Origin: Tsukamurella sputi
GTDB lineage: Bacteria > Actinomycetota > Actinomycetes > Mycobacteriales > Mycobacteriaceae
Assembly: GCF_007858445.1 (NCBI RefSeq)
Contig: NZ_VIGV01000003.1
Span: forward strand, 372,001 to 436,000
Direction: 5' to 3'
DNA: 64,000 nucleotides
How positions within the stretch are numbered: the stretch's first letter is position 1; the number at the start of each line of letters is the position of its first letter. Positions 24,388 to 35,760 of the stretch are shown here, in pieces. The position numbers and the translations under genes were made by a program. The notes under the pieces were generated by a model. It saw only the letters and a program-made list of their open reading frames with translations. It did not search any database and had not been told where the DNA came from.

Positions 24388-26108
24388 GAGATCTCCTCTT
24401 CCGCGCGGGCGGGGGCTGTCGCCGCGGGGGCTGTTTCCTGACGGGCCATGTCCTCGACGGCGAGGTAGGCGAAGACCATCGCGGGGCCGATGGTGGCGCC
24501 CGGGCCCGCGTAGGTGTGGCCCATGACGGGCGAACTGGTGTTGCCGGCGGCGTACAGGCCTTCGATCACGGTGCCGTCGGCGCGCTGGACCCGGCCGGCC
24601 ACGTCGGTGCGCAGGCCGCCCTTGGTGCCGAGATCGCCGGGAACCATACGTGCAGCGTAGAACGGCCCGGTCGACAGTTCGGCCAGACTGGGATTCGGCT
24701 TGTTGCGCGGATCGCCGTAGTAGTGGTCGTAGGCGCTCTCGCCGCGATGGAAGTCCTCGTCGCGGCCTGCCCGGGCGAAACCGTTGAACTTCTCGACGGT
24801 GGCCGTCAGCGCGTCCGCGGGCACGTTCATCTTCTCGGCGAGCTCGGCGAGGCTGCTCGCCCGCACCATGCAGCCGGACTCGAACCAGCGCTTCGGCAAC
24901 GGCTGCCGCGGGCTCTGGCCCGCGAAGAGGTACCGGTTGCGGTAGCGCTGATCGAAGACGAGCCACGCGGGTACGTTCTCGCCCGGGCCCTCGCCCTGGC
25001 CGTACTCGCCGCCGTACATCGCATGCACGGCCTCGACGTAGGGCGCCGACTCGTTGACGAAGCGCTCGCCCGACGTGTTGACCATGAGGCTGCCGGGCAG
25101 CGAACGCTCGGAGAGCGCGAACCACGCCATCTTGGGCAGCTGGATCGACGGGCCCCACCAGGCGTCGTCCATGAACTCGAGCGCGCCTCCCGCCGCCTGG
25201 CCGGCGCGGATCGCGTCGCCCGTGTTGGCGGGCACGCCGTTGGTCCACTCGGTGCCGATGGGCTGGCGCTGGTACTGCGCCCGCATCTCGGCGCTGGACT
25301 CGAAGCCGCCGGCCGCGAGGATCACCCCGCGTCGCGCCGTGAGCGCCAGCTGTTGCCCGTCGCGTTCGACGGTGACGCCGGTGACGCGCCCGTCGCCGTC
25401 CTGCTGCAGCGAGACCAGCGGCGTGTTCAGCCACAGCGGAACGTTCGCCCGCTGCAGGCCCACCCGCAGCGCGGCGATCAGCGCCTGGCCGCGGCCGAGG
25501 AGATGCTTCCCCTTGGCCTTGGCGAAGTAGTAGCGCCCACCGACGCGCAGCGCGCGCGCCACGCCCTTCGGGTGGCGCATGATCAGGTTGAGCCACTTGA
25601 AGTCGGCCTGCGTGACCACCAGATTCATGGGGGCCTTGGTGTAGTCCGGCTCCAGGTTCTTCAGCTCGTCACCGAGCTGCTTGCCGTCGAAGGGCTTCGG
25701 CTCGCAGGAGCGGCCGTGCGCGCGACCGCCCGGCGCCTCGGGGTAGTAGTCGGAGTAGCCCGGTACCCAGGTGAGCTCCAGCGGGCTCATCCGGTGCACC
25801 ATCGAGATCACCTCGGGGCCGCGATCGATGTAGGTGTCGATCCGCTCCGCCGGCACCACGTCGCCGATGATCGAGTGCAGGTACTTGCGCGCCTCGTCGG
25901 GGGTGTCCTTGATCCCGGCCTTCACGAGCGACTCGTTGCCGGGCACCCAGACGCCGCCGCCGGAGCGGGCCGTCGAACCGCCGTAGTGCGCCGCCTTCTC
26001 CACGACCAGGACGCTGAGCCCGGTGTCCGCCGCCTTGAGCGCGGCGGTCATGCCCGCCGCGCCGCTCCCCACCACGATCACGTCGTATTCGGTGGTCTCC
26101 GCCGTCAT
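24384..26108 (-). CDS. kstD: 3-ketosteroid delta-1-dehydrogenase
   Basis: FAD flavoenzyme that introduces the C1-C2 double bond in ring A of 3-ketosteroids. The 574-residue product has the dinucleotide fold VIVVGSGAAGMTAALKAADTG, GGSTARSGGGVWVPGN, the TWVPGYSDYYPEAPGG active-site Tyr region and the C-terminal GLYAAGNTSSPVMGHTYAGPGATIGPAM region. ATG 26108 is preferred over upstream starts because GAGGAGAG lies 4-11 nt before it and the FAD motif follows. First gene of the kstD-kshA-x-kshB-hydratase operon. A KstR box lies 85 bp upstream. Confidence 0.95.
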   Translation of the reverse strand: MTAETTEYDVIVVGSGAAGMTAALKAADTGLSVLVVEKAAHYGGSTARSGGGVWVPGNESLVKAGIKDTPDEARKYLHSIIGDVVPAERIDTYIDRGPEVISMVHRMSPLELTWVPGYSDYYPEAPGGRAHGRSCEPKPFDGKQLGDELKNLEPDYTKAPMNLVVTQADFKWLNLIMRHPKGVARALRVGGRYYFAKAKGKHLLGRGQALIAALRVGLQRANVPLWLNTPLVSLQQDGDGRVTGVTVERDGQQLALTARRGVILAAGGFESSAEMRAQYQRQPIGTEWTNGVPANTGDAIRAGQAAGGALEFMDDAWWGPSIQLPKMAWFALSERSLPGSLMVNTSGERFVNESAPYVEAVHAMYGGEYGQGEGPGENVPAWLVFDQRYRNRYLFAGQSPRQPLPKRWFESGCMVRASSLAELAEKMNVPADALTATVEKFNGFARAGRDEDFHRGESAYDHYYGDPRNKPNPSLAELSTGPFYAARMVPGDLGTKGGLRTDVAGRVQRADGTVIEGLYAAGNTSSPVMGHTYAGPGATIGPAMVFAYLAVEDMARQETAPAATAPARAEEEIS

Positions 26109-26192
26109 CGACTCTCCTCGCTGATGAAACAAGTTCTCTAGCTTCACCTGCGCCGATGGGCAGCAGGTACGTGCTACGACTGCAGCATAGAC

Positions 26193-26206
26193 TAGAACAG
26201 GTTCCA
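26193..26206. promoter_or_regulatory. KstR-type operator upstream of kstD (exact consensus)
   Basis: TAGAACAGGTTCCA matches TNNAACNNGTTNNA. A second, one-mismatch copy (TGAAACAAGTTCTC) lies at 26125-26138, nearer the kstD start, so two operators may be present. Confidence 0.83.
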
Positions 26207-26280
26207 GTCGCCAGGGTTCGGCGCTGTTCGGGCTGCGACGCACGCGGCGCCGCAGCCCGGGAGGGAGACCGCTCAGGCGG

Positions 26281-26712
26281 TCAGCAGGGGAGGGTGATCC
26301 GCTCGTACGTCCCGGTGCTGGGGCGGAAGACCCACTTCGACTGCGGCGTGCACCGCGGAGTGGCCGGCGCGGTCGTCGTGCGGGGTGCGGTGCGGACGGG
26401 CGCAGCCGCGGTGGTGGGCGCGGGCGGCGCGACGGCGGTCGTCGGCGGCGGCGCGACGGGGCTGGGCGGCGACGAGGGCACGCCGGTGGTCGGCGCGGGG
26501 CTCGACGGGGCCGTGCTCGCCACGACCTCCGTCGACGGCGTGGAGCCGGAGGGGGCGGTGACGGGACGCGGACCCTTCGACGGTGCGCTGCACATGCTCA
26601 CCGTGACGGCGATCGCCGCGACGCACAGCGCGGTCGCGGCGGCGATCGCGAGCACGCGGCCCGTGAAGCCGCCGATGCGTGCCGAACCGGACTTGTCGAC
26701 GCGGTGCGTCAT
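26281..26712 (-). CDS. Membrane-anchored Pro/Thr/Ser-rich protein
   Basis: Not recognised. A 143-residue product from ATG 26712 (MTHRVDKSG). It has an N-terminal membrane helix (VLAIAAATALCVAAIAVTVSMC), a low-complexity Pro/Thr/Ser/Val stretch of about 70 residues (PAPTTG, PPPTTAVAPPAPTTAAAP) and a short folded end with two Cys (RCTPQSKWVFRPSTGTYERITLPC region). It probably lies outside the membrane, perhaps spanning the cell wall. It sits between kst4D and kstD on the same strand, upstream of the kstD KstR box, so it is likely a separate unit. Confidence 0.65.
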   Translation of the reverse strand: MTHRVDKSGSARIGGFTGRVLAIAAATALCVAAIAVTVSMCSAPSKGPRPVTAPSGSTPSTEVVASTAPSSPAPTTGVPSSPPSPVAPPPTTAVAPPAPTTAAAPVRTAPRTTTAPATPRCTPQSKWVFRPSTGTYERITLPC

Positions 26713-26950
26713 GCTGGGCGCCCCGCTCGCCGAGTGGCGGATGCGGCGGAATCGGTCGCATTCATACCGGCATCTTCGCAGCGTTCGCACCGAACACAAC
26801 GGGGTGGTACCGGGCGTCAGTCACGATGCGGCGGTGGGCATTCGGTGCCACCACTTCTCTCCGGGATGGCGAATCCGCGGTGTACTGCGCGTCCCCGATG
26901 ATGCCGAGGTCGGCGGCGTACGTCTCGTGAGGCGAACGCAAATCCAACCG

Positions 26951-28414
26951 CTACCCCGTTGCGGCGGCGACTCCCGCGCGACGGCCGAAGAAACTCCCGT
27001 CGCCGAGGCTCGTCCCACTCGCGTACCCGCCCGCGCACACCCCGGACGTGCACCGGCCGGCGGCGTACAGCCCGGGGATGGGTGCGCCGTCGACGTGGAG
27101 CACCCGGGAGTCGACGTCCGTGCGCAGCCCGCCGAGGGTGAAGCCCGCGGTGAAGCCGCGCATGTCCCACGCGGCCACCGGCCCGTGCAGCGGCCGCACC
27201 CACTGCGGCTTCTTGTGCAGGACGGGATCGGCGCCGTCGGTCGCGTGCCGGTTGTAGGTGTCGACGGTGGCGGTCAGCGCCCCGGTGGGCAGGCCCATGT
27301 CGGCCTCGAGTTCCGCGACGGTCTCCGCCGCCCACGTCGGCGGCTGCCGGAAGTACGGAGTCGAGGTCTCGGTGGCCAGCGCCTCCTCGTGCGCGTCCAT
27401 GTCCATCACCAGGTACGCGGCGTTGTCCTGCTGGATCAGGACCGCCTGACCTATCCGGCCGCCGTAGGTGTCCTCCGCGATGAAGCGCTGGCCCCGGCCG
27501 TTGACCAGGATGCCGCGGGCCATCATCTGCGGATCGCCGAAGAAGGCCACCTCGGTGGCATCCATGTGCGCGAGCGCGGCGCCCGCGGCCTGCGCCATGA
27601 GGATCCCGGCACCGTCGTGCTCCTCGATCGCGGCCGCGGGCCGGCCGATGAGCCGCGGCGCGTAGGTCTCGATCATCTCCGCGTTGTAGGCGAAGCTGCC
27701 GGTCGCGAGGACGACGCCCCGTCGGGCCCGTACGTGCACGTCCTTGCCGAACCGCCGGGCGGCGAGCCCCTCGACCCGGCCGTCCGTGCCGGTCACCAGC
27801 GCCTGTGCGCGGATGTCGTACTCGGCCCGGACACCGAGCGCCTCGGCCGTCTCGACCAGCGGCTTCATCAGCATGTAGCCGGCGCCGCGCACCCCGGTGC
27901 GCTTGTCGGCCATCTGCGGGACGTGCCCGCGCGGCGCGGGCGTCGCGATCGTGGCGAAGGGCGCCGCGTTCTCGCCGCCGGAGTAGCCCAGGCCCTCGTC
28001 GTGGGGCACCTCCCACCCGGGCTCGCCCCAGAACTCCTCCTTGAAGACCACGCCGCACTCGGTCAGCCAGTCGAAGTGCTCGACGCTGCCGTGCGCGTAG
28101 GCGTGGATCTTCGCCGCGTCGACGCCGGGGCCGAGGGCCGCGGTCATGAAGGACTCCATGTTCTCCGCGCTGTCCTCGAAACCGAGAGCCCGCTGCAACG
28201 GGGTGCCGCCGCCGAGGTAGATCCATCCGCCGGAGAGCGCGGCCGCGCCGCCCCATCCGCCGGTCCGGTCGAGCACCAGCACGTCGGCGCCGGCGCGGGC
28301 CGCCTCGATCGCCGCGCAGACCCCGGCGATCCCGTACCCGGCGATCACGACGTCGGCCTCGAAGTCCCAGGCGGGGACCTCGGGGGCGGGGATCGGGCGG
28401 CGGCTGTCGGGCAT
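26951..28414 (-). CDS. kst4D: 3-ketosteroid delta-4(5-alpha)-dehydrogenase
   Basis: FAD enzyme expected to desaturate 5-alpha-3-ketosteroids at C4-C5. The 487 residues open with a Rossmann motif (VVIAGYGIAGVCAAIEAARAGA). They carry GGWGGAAALSGGWIYLGGGTPLQ, DEGLGYSGGENAAPF, GHVPQMADKRTG, AAIEEHDGAGILMAQA and the end region GRCTSGVCAGGYASGTSLGDG. This pattern closely matches my recollection of the Rhodococcus jostii RHA1 enzyme whose structure is known. It is distinct from KstD at 24384, which has the delta-1 signatures. It is divergent from hsaA, with two near-consensus KstR boxes between them. Confidence 0.88.
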   Translation of the reverse strand: MPDSRRPIPAPEVPAWDFEADVVIAGYGIAGVCAAIEAARAGADVLVLDRTGGWGGAAALSGGWIYLGGGTPLQRALGFEDSAENMESFMTAALGPGVDAAKIHAYAHGSVEHFDWLTECGVVFKEEFWGEPGWEVPHDEGLGYSGGENAAPFATIATPAPRGHVPQMADKRTGVRGAGYMLMKPLVETAEALGVRAEYDIRAQALVTGTDGRVEGLAARRFGKDVHVRARRGVVLATGSFAYNAEMIETYAPRLIGRPAAAIEEHDGAGILMAQAAGAALAHMDATEVAFFGDPQMMARGILVNGRGQRFIAEDTYGGRIGQAVLIQQDNAAYLVMDMDAHEEALATETSTPYFRQPPTWAAETVAELEADMGLPTGALTATVDTYNRHATDGADPVLHKKPQWVRPLHGPVAAWDMRGFTAGFTLGGLRTDVDSRVLHVDGAPIPGLYAAGRCTSGVCAGGYASGTSLGDGSFFGRRAGVAAATG

Positions 28415-28433
28415 GGCTCTCCTCGGGCTGTCT

Positions 28434-28447
28434 CGGAACCGGTTACA
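28434..28447. promoter_or_regulatory. KstR-like operator near kst4D (one mismatch)
   Basis: CGGAACCGGTTACA differs from TNNAACNNGTTNNA only at the first base. It lies 20 bp upstream of the kst4D start codon. Confidence 0.6.
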
Positions 28448-28500
28448 ACGGCAAGATAGGCCGATCCGAACCTTTGATGTAGCGTTTCGCGCCAGAAAAT

Positions 28501-28514
28501 GAGAACGTGTTCTA
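28501..28514. promoter_or_regulatory. KstR-like operator upstream of hsaA (one mismatch)
   Basis: GAGAACGTGTTCTA differs from the consensus only at the first base, and its core AGAACGTGTTCT is nearly palindromic. It lies 60 bp before hsaA. Confidence 0.7.
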
Positions 28515-28573
28515 GTATCGGTTCCAGCGGCGGGCTTCGGTGTTCGCCAGATGGTCGTAGAAGGCGAGGAAAG

Positions 28574-30621
<2,048 letters not shown>

Positions 30622-30638
30622 AAGGGAGAAGTAGGTAG

Positions 30639-31543
<905 letters not shown>

Positions 31544-31544
<1 letters not shown>

Positions 31545-32116
31545 TGACGGCAGCAGAGGTCGTGGGGCCGATCGAACCCCTCGACTACCGGACGGCCATG
31601 GGGCACTTCTGCACCGGCGTCACGGTCATCACCGCGGCCGACGAGGAGGGGCCCGTCGGCTTCGCGTGCCAGTCCTTCTCCGCCCTCTCGCTCGACCCGC
31701 CCCTGGTCCTGTTCTGCCCCATGAAGACCTCGGGCGCCTGGCGCACCATCGAACGCACCGGCCGGTTCGCCGTGAACGTCCTCGGCGAGGGGCAGCAGGA
31801 CGTCAGCTCGGTCTTCGGCTCGCGCCATCCGGACAAGTTCGGTGCCGTCGACTGGAAGCCCTCGCGGTCCGGGTCGCCCCTGCTCGACGGTGCGCTGAGC
31901 TGGATCGACTGCGCCGTCGAGACCGTGCACGACGGCGGCGACCACCACATCGTGATCGGCCGCGTGCTCGAACTGAGCGCGCCGAACGCGGGGCGGCCGC
32001 TGCTGTTCTACAAGGGGCGCTACACCCAGACGGTGACCGACCCCGGCGAGGCGCTGCCCCGTGCTCTGTCCCTCGACTCGTTCCTCACCTGGCCGGTCGG
32101 CGACGACTGGATCTGA
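31544..32116 (+). CDS. hsaB: Flavin reductase HsaB of the 3-HSA hydroxylase
   Basis: NADH:flavin oxidoreductase (split beta-barrel) that supplies reduced flavin to HsaA. The 190-residue chain has LDYRTAMGHFCTGVTVITA, GFACQSFSALSLDPPLVLFCPMKTS, FAVNVLGEGQQ, FGAVDWKPS and DHHIVIGRVLEL, as in Rv3567c. It overlaps hsaC by one base and is followed by a strong hairpin at 32135-32163, which probably ends the hsaADCB transcript. Confidence 0.95.
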
Positions 32117-32134
32117 TCGAATCGCCGTGGCGCA

Positions 32135-32163
32135 GTGCCCTCCCTGGTAGTCAGGGAGGGCAC
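32135..32163 (+). terminator. Probable terminator after hsaB
   Basis: A perfect 12-bp stem (GTGCCCTCCCTG and complement) with a 5-nt loop lies 18 bp after the hsaB stop and ends 24 bp before the next start. No U tract. Confidence 0.72.
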
Positions 32164-32186
32164 CGGCGTACGCACGAGGAGACCAC

Positions 32187-32750
32187 ATGACCGACCGGAT
32201 CACCGCACTGGACCTGCCCGCGGGGGAGCTGAGCGAGGGAACCCGCAAGTACTTCGACATCTGCCGGGAGAAGCTCGGCATGGTGCCGAACGTCCTGCAG
32301 TCGCTCGCCTTCGACGAGGTGAAACTGCGTGCGTTCAGCGACACCTACAACGATCTGATGCTCGGCGACTCCGGCCTGACGAAGCTGGAGCGCGAGATGA
32401 TCGCGGTGGTCGTCTCGTCCGTGAACAAGTGCTTCTACTGCCTCACCGCGCACGGCGCCGCCGTGCGCGAGCTCTCGCGCGATCCGGTGCTCGGAGAGAT
32501 GCTGGTGATGAACTTCCGGGCCGCGGACCTGCCGCCGAAGCAGCGCGCGATGCTGGACTTCGCCGAGAAGATCACCGAGGCCCCGTCGAAGCTCGACGAG
32601 GCCGATCGGCAGCGGCTGCGCGACGCGGGCTTCACCGACCGCGACGTCTACGACATCGCGAACACCGCGGCATTCTTCAACATGACCAACCGGCTGGCCT
32701 CGGCGATCGACATGCGGCCGAACCCGGAGTACCACACCACCGCACGGTGA
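32187..32750 (+). CDS. AhpD-like peroxidase-related protein (carboxymuconolactone decarboxylase fold)
   Basis: A 187-residue protein of the AhpD/CMD superfamily. The redox motif is in SSVNKCFYCLTAHGAAVREL (CxxC plus His), as in peroxidase-related enzymes that reduce hydroperoxides. The N-terminal part has REKLGMVPNVLQSLAFDEVKLRAF, and the end INTAAFFNMTNRLASA-like segment (ANTAAFFNMTNRLASA) is typical. It sits just behind the hsaADCB terminator on the same strand. Protection against peroxides from flavin-dependent HsaA or the Fe(II) dioxygenase is a plausible role, by inference. Confidence 0.85.
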   Translation: MTDRITALDLPAGELSEGTRKYFDICREKLGMVPNVLQSLAFDEVKLRAFSDTYNDLMLGDSGLTKLEREMIAVVVSSVNKCFYCLTAHGAAVRELSRDPVLGEMLVMNFRAADLPPKQRAMLDFAEKITEAPSKLDEADRQRLRDAGFTDRDVYDIANTAAFFNMTNRLASAIDMRPNPEYHTTAR

Positions 32751-32751
32751 C

Positions 32752-33663
32752 TCAGCCGGCGAGCGTCGCGGTGAAGTAGCCGATGGTGCCGGAGAGGAGC
32801 TGCGCGTCCGCGGGAACCGTGTCCTGCACGCCGTAGCCGCGGCCGAGTTCCACGGGATTCCCCGCGCGCACCACGCTCCATCCGTGTGCGGTCAGGAACT
32901 CCGCCGGATCGGCGCGGTCCTCGTCCGCGACGAAGAGGGAGGTCACATCGAAGTCGCCCAGGGGGTTGCCCTCCTGCGAGTACTTCTCGGTGATGGCGCG
33001 GAAACCGTCGAGGTCGAGCGGGCCGATCTGGCCCTCGACCGCCACCAGGCTCCCCGGCGCGGAGAGTTCCACGATCCGCTCGAAGAGCAGGGCCTGCGCC
33101 GCGGCGGGCAGGTAGGGAAGCAGGCCCTCGACCAGCCAGACGGTGGGCGCGGCACCGTCGAAACCGGCGGAGCGCAGCGCCGCGGGCCAATCGTCGCGCA
33201 GGTCGACGGGGACGTGCCGCAGCCCCGCGGCCGGGTGCGCCCCGTGCGCGTCGAGGGCCTCCTCCTTGAAGGCCAGCACCTCGGGCTGGTCGAGTTCGTA
33301 GACGACGGTGCCCGCCGGCAGGTCGAGCCGGTAGGCGCGGGAATCCAGGCCGGCCGCGAGAATCACGATCTGTCGGATATCCGCGGTGACGGCGTCCCGG
33401 ACGACATCGTCGAAGAAGCGCGTGCGGACGCCGAGGTGCCGCGTCGCGGCCATCGGATTGCCCGCGCTGTCACCGGCGTCGGCCAGCGCGACGGCGCGCG
33501 GATCGCCCGCCGCCTCGAGGAAGATCCGGGCGTACGGATCCTGGGCGAGGGCGTCGGGGCGCTCCGTCTCCACCGCCCGGGCCGCGGCCACCAGTAGCGC
33601 TGTGAAGCCGACGCTGGTGGTGATCGTCCAGGTGTCGCCGTCCGTGCGGGCACTGTTCGTCAT
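32752..33663 (-). CDS. Class I SAM-dependent methyltransferase (Rv0145/TIGR00027-type)
   Basis: A 303-residue member of the leucine-carboxyl-methyltransferase-like family abundant in mycolic-acid bacteria. Motifs are TTSVGFTALLVAAARAVET, DPYARIFLEAAG, RTRFFDD, VILAAGLDSRAYRLDLP (SAM-binding), YELDQPEVLAFKEEAL, VPVDLRDDWPAAL and WLVEGLLPYLP. The substrate is unknown. ATG 33663 follows GAAAGGAA. The KstR-like site at 33723-33736 lies 60 bp upstream, overlapping the fadE33 stop, so this gene may be steroid-induced by readthrough or its own promoter. Its end is 1 bp from the convergent AhpD-like gene. Confidence 0.88.
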   Translation of the reverse strand: MTNSARTDGDTWTITTSVGFTALLVAAARAVETERPDALAQDPYARIFLEAAGDPRAVALADAGDSAGNPMAATRHLGVRTRFFDDVVRDAVTADIRQIVILAAGLDSRAYRLDLPAGTVVYELDQPEVLAFKEEALDAHGAHPAAGLRHVPVDLRDDWPAALRSAGFDGAAPTVWLVEGLLPYLPAAAQALLFERIVELSAPGSLVAVEGQIGPLDLDGFRAITEKYSQEGNPLGDFDVTSLFVADEDRADPAEFLTAHGWSVVRAGNPVELGRGYGVQDTVPADAQLLSGTIGYFTATLAG

Positions 33664-33722
33664 CCGCGTTTCCTTTCGCAAGTAGTTCGTCTACGAAAGT
33701 ACCGTGTGGACCGGGGCCCGGC

Positions 33723-33736
33723 AAGAACATGTTTCA
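33723..33736. promoter_or_regulatory. KstR-like site overlapping the fadE33 stop codon (one mismatch)
   Basis: AAGAACATGTTTCA differs from TNNAACNNGTTNNA at the first base. It is identical in 13 of 14 positions to the exact box in front of cyp125 (TAGAACATGTTTCA). It lies upstream of the methyltransferase gene. Confidence 0.55.
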
Positions 33737-34774
33737 GGAGTGCGTGAGCTCCCGGCGGGCGAGATGGTGCGCCGGATCGCCGAACAGCTGCGACGAGGAG
33801 TGCGCGCGCTTGAAGTACAGGTGCGCGTCGTGCTCCCACGTGATGCCGATGCCGCCGTGCAGCTGGATCATCTCCGCGGCGACGGTGCTGAAGGCCTCCG
33901 AGCAGTAGGACTTCGCCGTCGCGACGGCGAGCGCGGCGTCCTCGTCGCCGCGGTCGAGCGCGTCGCCGGCCGCCAGGGCCGCCGAGCGCGCCGATTCCAC
34001 GAGCACGTACAGGTCCGCCATCCGGTGCTTGAGCGCCTGGAAGGAGCCGATGGGCCGGCCGAACTGCACGCGGGAGCCCGTGTATTCGACGGTGATCTCC
34101 AGCGCCCGCGCCGCCGCCCCGGCCTGCTCGGCGGCGAGCACCGCGCAGGCCGTGTCGAGGGCCCGCGCCAGGGCCGCGGACGCCCGATCCGGGAGCAGTC
34201 GGGCCGGTGCGCCGTCGAGCGCGACCTCCGCGAATCGCCGCGTCGGGTCCATCGACGGGGTGTGCCGTCGCGCCGCGGCGGCGCCGTCGACGAGGTAGAG
34301 CTCGTCACCGGCGATCACGAGCAGGTCGTCGGCGAGGTCGCCGTCGAGCACGAATCGCGCGGTCCCCGAGAGTGTGCCGCCGGCCGCGGTGATCGGACGC
34401 GCGGCGAAGTCCTCGCCGGCGAAGGCGACCGCGGCGATCCGCTCGCCGCCGGCGAGTCCCGCCAGCAGTTCGGCCTCGTCGGTCTCGGCGAGCAGGGTGG
34501 TCGCGAGCACGGAGGATCCCAGGAAGGGCGACGGGATCAGGTGACGGCCCAGTTCCTCGGCGACCACCTGGAGCGCTCGCACCCCGGCGCCCACCCCGTC
34601 GTGCGCTTCGGGAACCGCGAGCGCCGCCACGCCCACCTGCTCGCACAGTACGGACCAGAGGTCACCGTCGAACCCCGACGGCGAGTCGATCGCGGCGCGC
34701 AGGGCGGCCGGCGACCAGCGGCGCTCGATCACGCTGCGGACCGCGCCCGCCAGATCATCCAGTTCCGAGCTCAT
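33734..34774 (-). CDS. fadE33: Acyl-CoA dehydrogenase FadE33-like (C/D-ring pathway)
   Basis: A 346-residue acyl-CoA dehydrogenase fold protein: helical N-domain (LWSVLCEQVGVAALAVPEAHDGVGAGVRALQVVAEELGR) and C-domain (VQFGRPIGSFQALKHRMADLYVLVESAR; EMIQLHGGIGITWEHDAHLYFKRAHSSSQLFG). It is shorter than classical enzymes and probably pairs with another FadE subunit. Last of three overlapping fadE genes (ATGA junction) downstream of fadD3, the order of Rv3562-Rv3564 in M. tuberculosis. It takes part in oxidation of ring C/D-derived CoA esters; the exact substrate is uncertain. Confidence 0.87.
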   Translation of the reverse strand: MSSELDDLAGAVRSVIERRWSPAALRAAIDSPSGFDGDLWSVLCEQVGVAALAVPEAHDGVGAGVRALQVVAEELGRHLIPSPFLGSSVLATTLLAETDEAELLAGLAGGERIAAVAFAGEDFAARPITAAGGTLSGTARFVLDGDLADDLLVIAGDELYLVDGAAAARRHTPSMDPTRRFAEVALDGAPARLLPDRASAALARALDTACAVLAAEQAGAAARALEITVEYTGSRVQFGRPIGSFQALKHRMADLYVLVESARSAALAAGDALDRGDEDAALAVATAKSYCSEAFSTVAAEMIQLHGGIGITWEHDAHLYFKRAHSSSQLFGDPAHHLARRELTHS

Positions 34775-35760
34775 CGCGCCGCCTTCCGGACCGACTCGAG
34801 CACCGTCGCTCGGTGCTCGGCCTGGGTGCCCCACGCCGACTGCAGCGCCCGCACCTTGGTGATCCACAGGCCGAGGTCGTACTCGGCGGTGTAGCCGATC
34901 GCACCGTGCACCTGCAGGGCGGTGCGTGCGGCGAGGTACGCGGCGTCCGCCGCGGCCACGCGCGCGGCCGCGACATCGCGGACGGGATCCAGATCGACGC
35001 CGCGCGAGGCGTCTCCGGACAGCGCCACCGCCGCGCCCTGCACCAGCGGCGCCGCCAGTTCCAGCCGCGTCGCCACGTCCGCGAGGAGGTGCTTGATCGC
35101 CTGGTACTCGCCGATCGCCCTGCCGTACTGCGCGCGCGCCTTCGCGTATTCGACGGTGTCGTCCAGCAGCCGCCGTCCGGCGCCGAGCGCCTGCGCGGCC
35201 ACGGCGAAGGCGCCCAGTAGTTCGCCGCGCGCGCGGTCGCCGGGCACCCCGCCGGCAGTGGGCGGCGCGTCGAACAGTCGCCGCGTGCGGTCGACCGAGG
35301 TGCGTACCGGAGTCGACGGTGCGCCCACCTCTCCGACGGTGCCGTCCGGCGTCACGACGACGCGCAGATCCGCGATGTCGGCGTCGAGCAGGAACGGAGT
35401 GCGGGGCGCCAGGGCGACGGTGCCGACCGCGCCGCCCGCGAGGGCTTCGAGGCGCGCGTCGTCACCGAGGACGGCGGGGAGGACCGCGATCGACTCGACG
35501 ACCGGCCCGGGGACGCCGTGGTAGCCGAGCGCCTGGAAGGCGACGGCCAGGTCGGTGGCGTCGGCGCCGACGCCACCCTGCTCCTCGGCGATGGCCAGGC
35601 CGGTCACACCGAGGTCGGCGAGCGCCGCCCAGACCGTGCGGCCGGGCGCGCTGTCGCCGGCGGCCCACGCGCGTGCCGCGGCCACGACACCGGCCCGCGA
35701 GAGCAGATCGTCGAGCGACTGTCCGAAGGCCTGGTTCTCCTGCGACGGTGCGAATCTCAT
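34771..35760 (-). CDS. fadE32: Acyl-CoA dehydrogenase FadE32-like (C/D-ring pathway)
   Basis: A 329-residue acyl-CoA dehydrogenase fold protein starting MRFAPSQENQAFGQSLDDLL. The N-domain has WAALADLGVTGLAIAEEQGGVGADATDLAVAFQALGYHG. The C-domain has AQYGRAIGEYQAIKHLLADVATRLELA and ALQVHGAIGYTAEYDLGLWITKVRAL. It is coupled to fadE31 and fadE33 by ATGA overlaps. By order it corresponds to Rv3563, a dehydrogenase of the HIP degradation route, which probably acts as a heteromer with a neighbouring FadE. Length is near the Rv3563 size. Confidence 0.88.
   Translation of the reverse strand: MRFAPSQENQAFGQSLDDLLSRAGVVAAARAWAAGDSAPGRTVWAALADLGVTGLAIAEEQGGVGADATDLAVAFQALGYHGVPGPVVESIAVLPAVLGDDARLEALAGGAVGTVALAPRTPFLLDADIADLRVVVTPDGTVGEVGAPSTPVRTSVDRTRRLFDAPPTAGGVPGDRARGELLGAFAVAAQALGAGRRLLDDTVEYAKARAQYGRAIGEYQAIKHLLADVATRLELAAPLVQGAAVALSGDASRGVDLDPVRDVAAARVAAADAAYLAARTALQVHGAIGYTAEYDLGLWITKVRALQSAWGTQAEHRATVLESVRKAAR

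Noticed and set aside
26762-26947. A 61-codon minus-strand frame between the Pro/Thr-rich protein and kst4D
   Set aside because: Third-position GC is only moderate, no ribosome-binding site precedes it and the product resembles nothing known. Left as probable non-coding sequence.
33667-33696. Inverted CTTTCG/CGAAAG sequence upstream of the methyltransferase as an operator
   Set aside because: Only 6-bp arms with a long spacer; such short matches are expected by chance.
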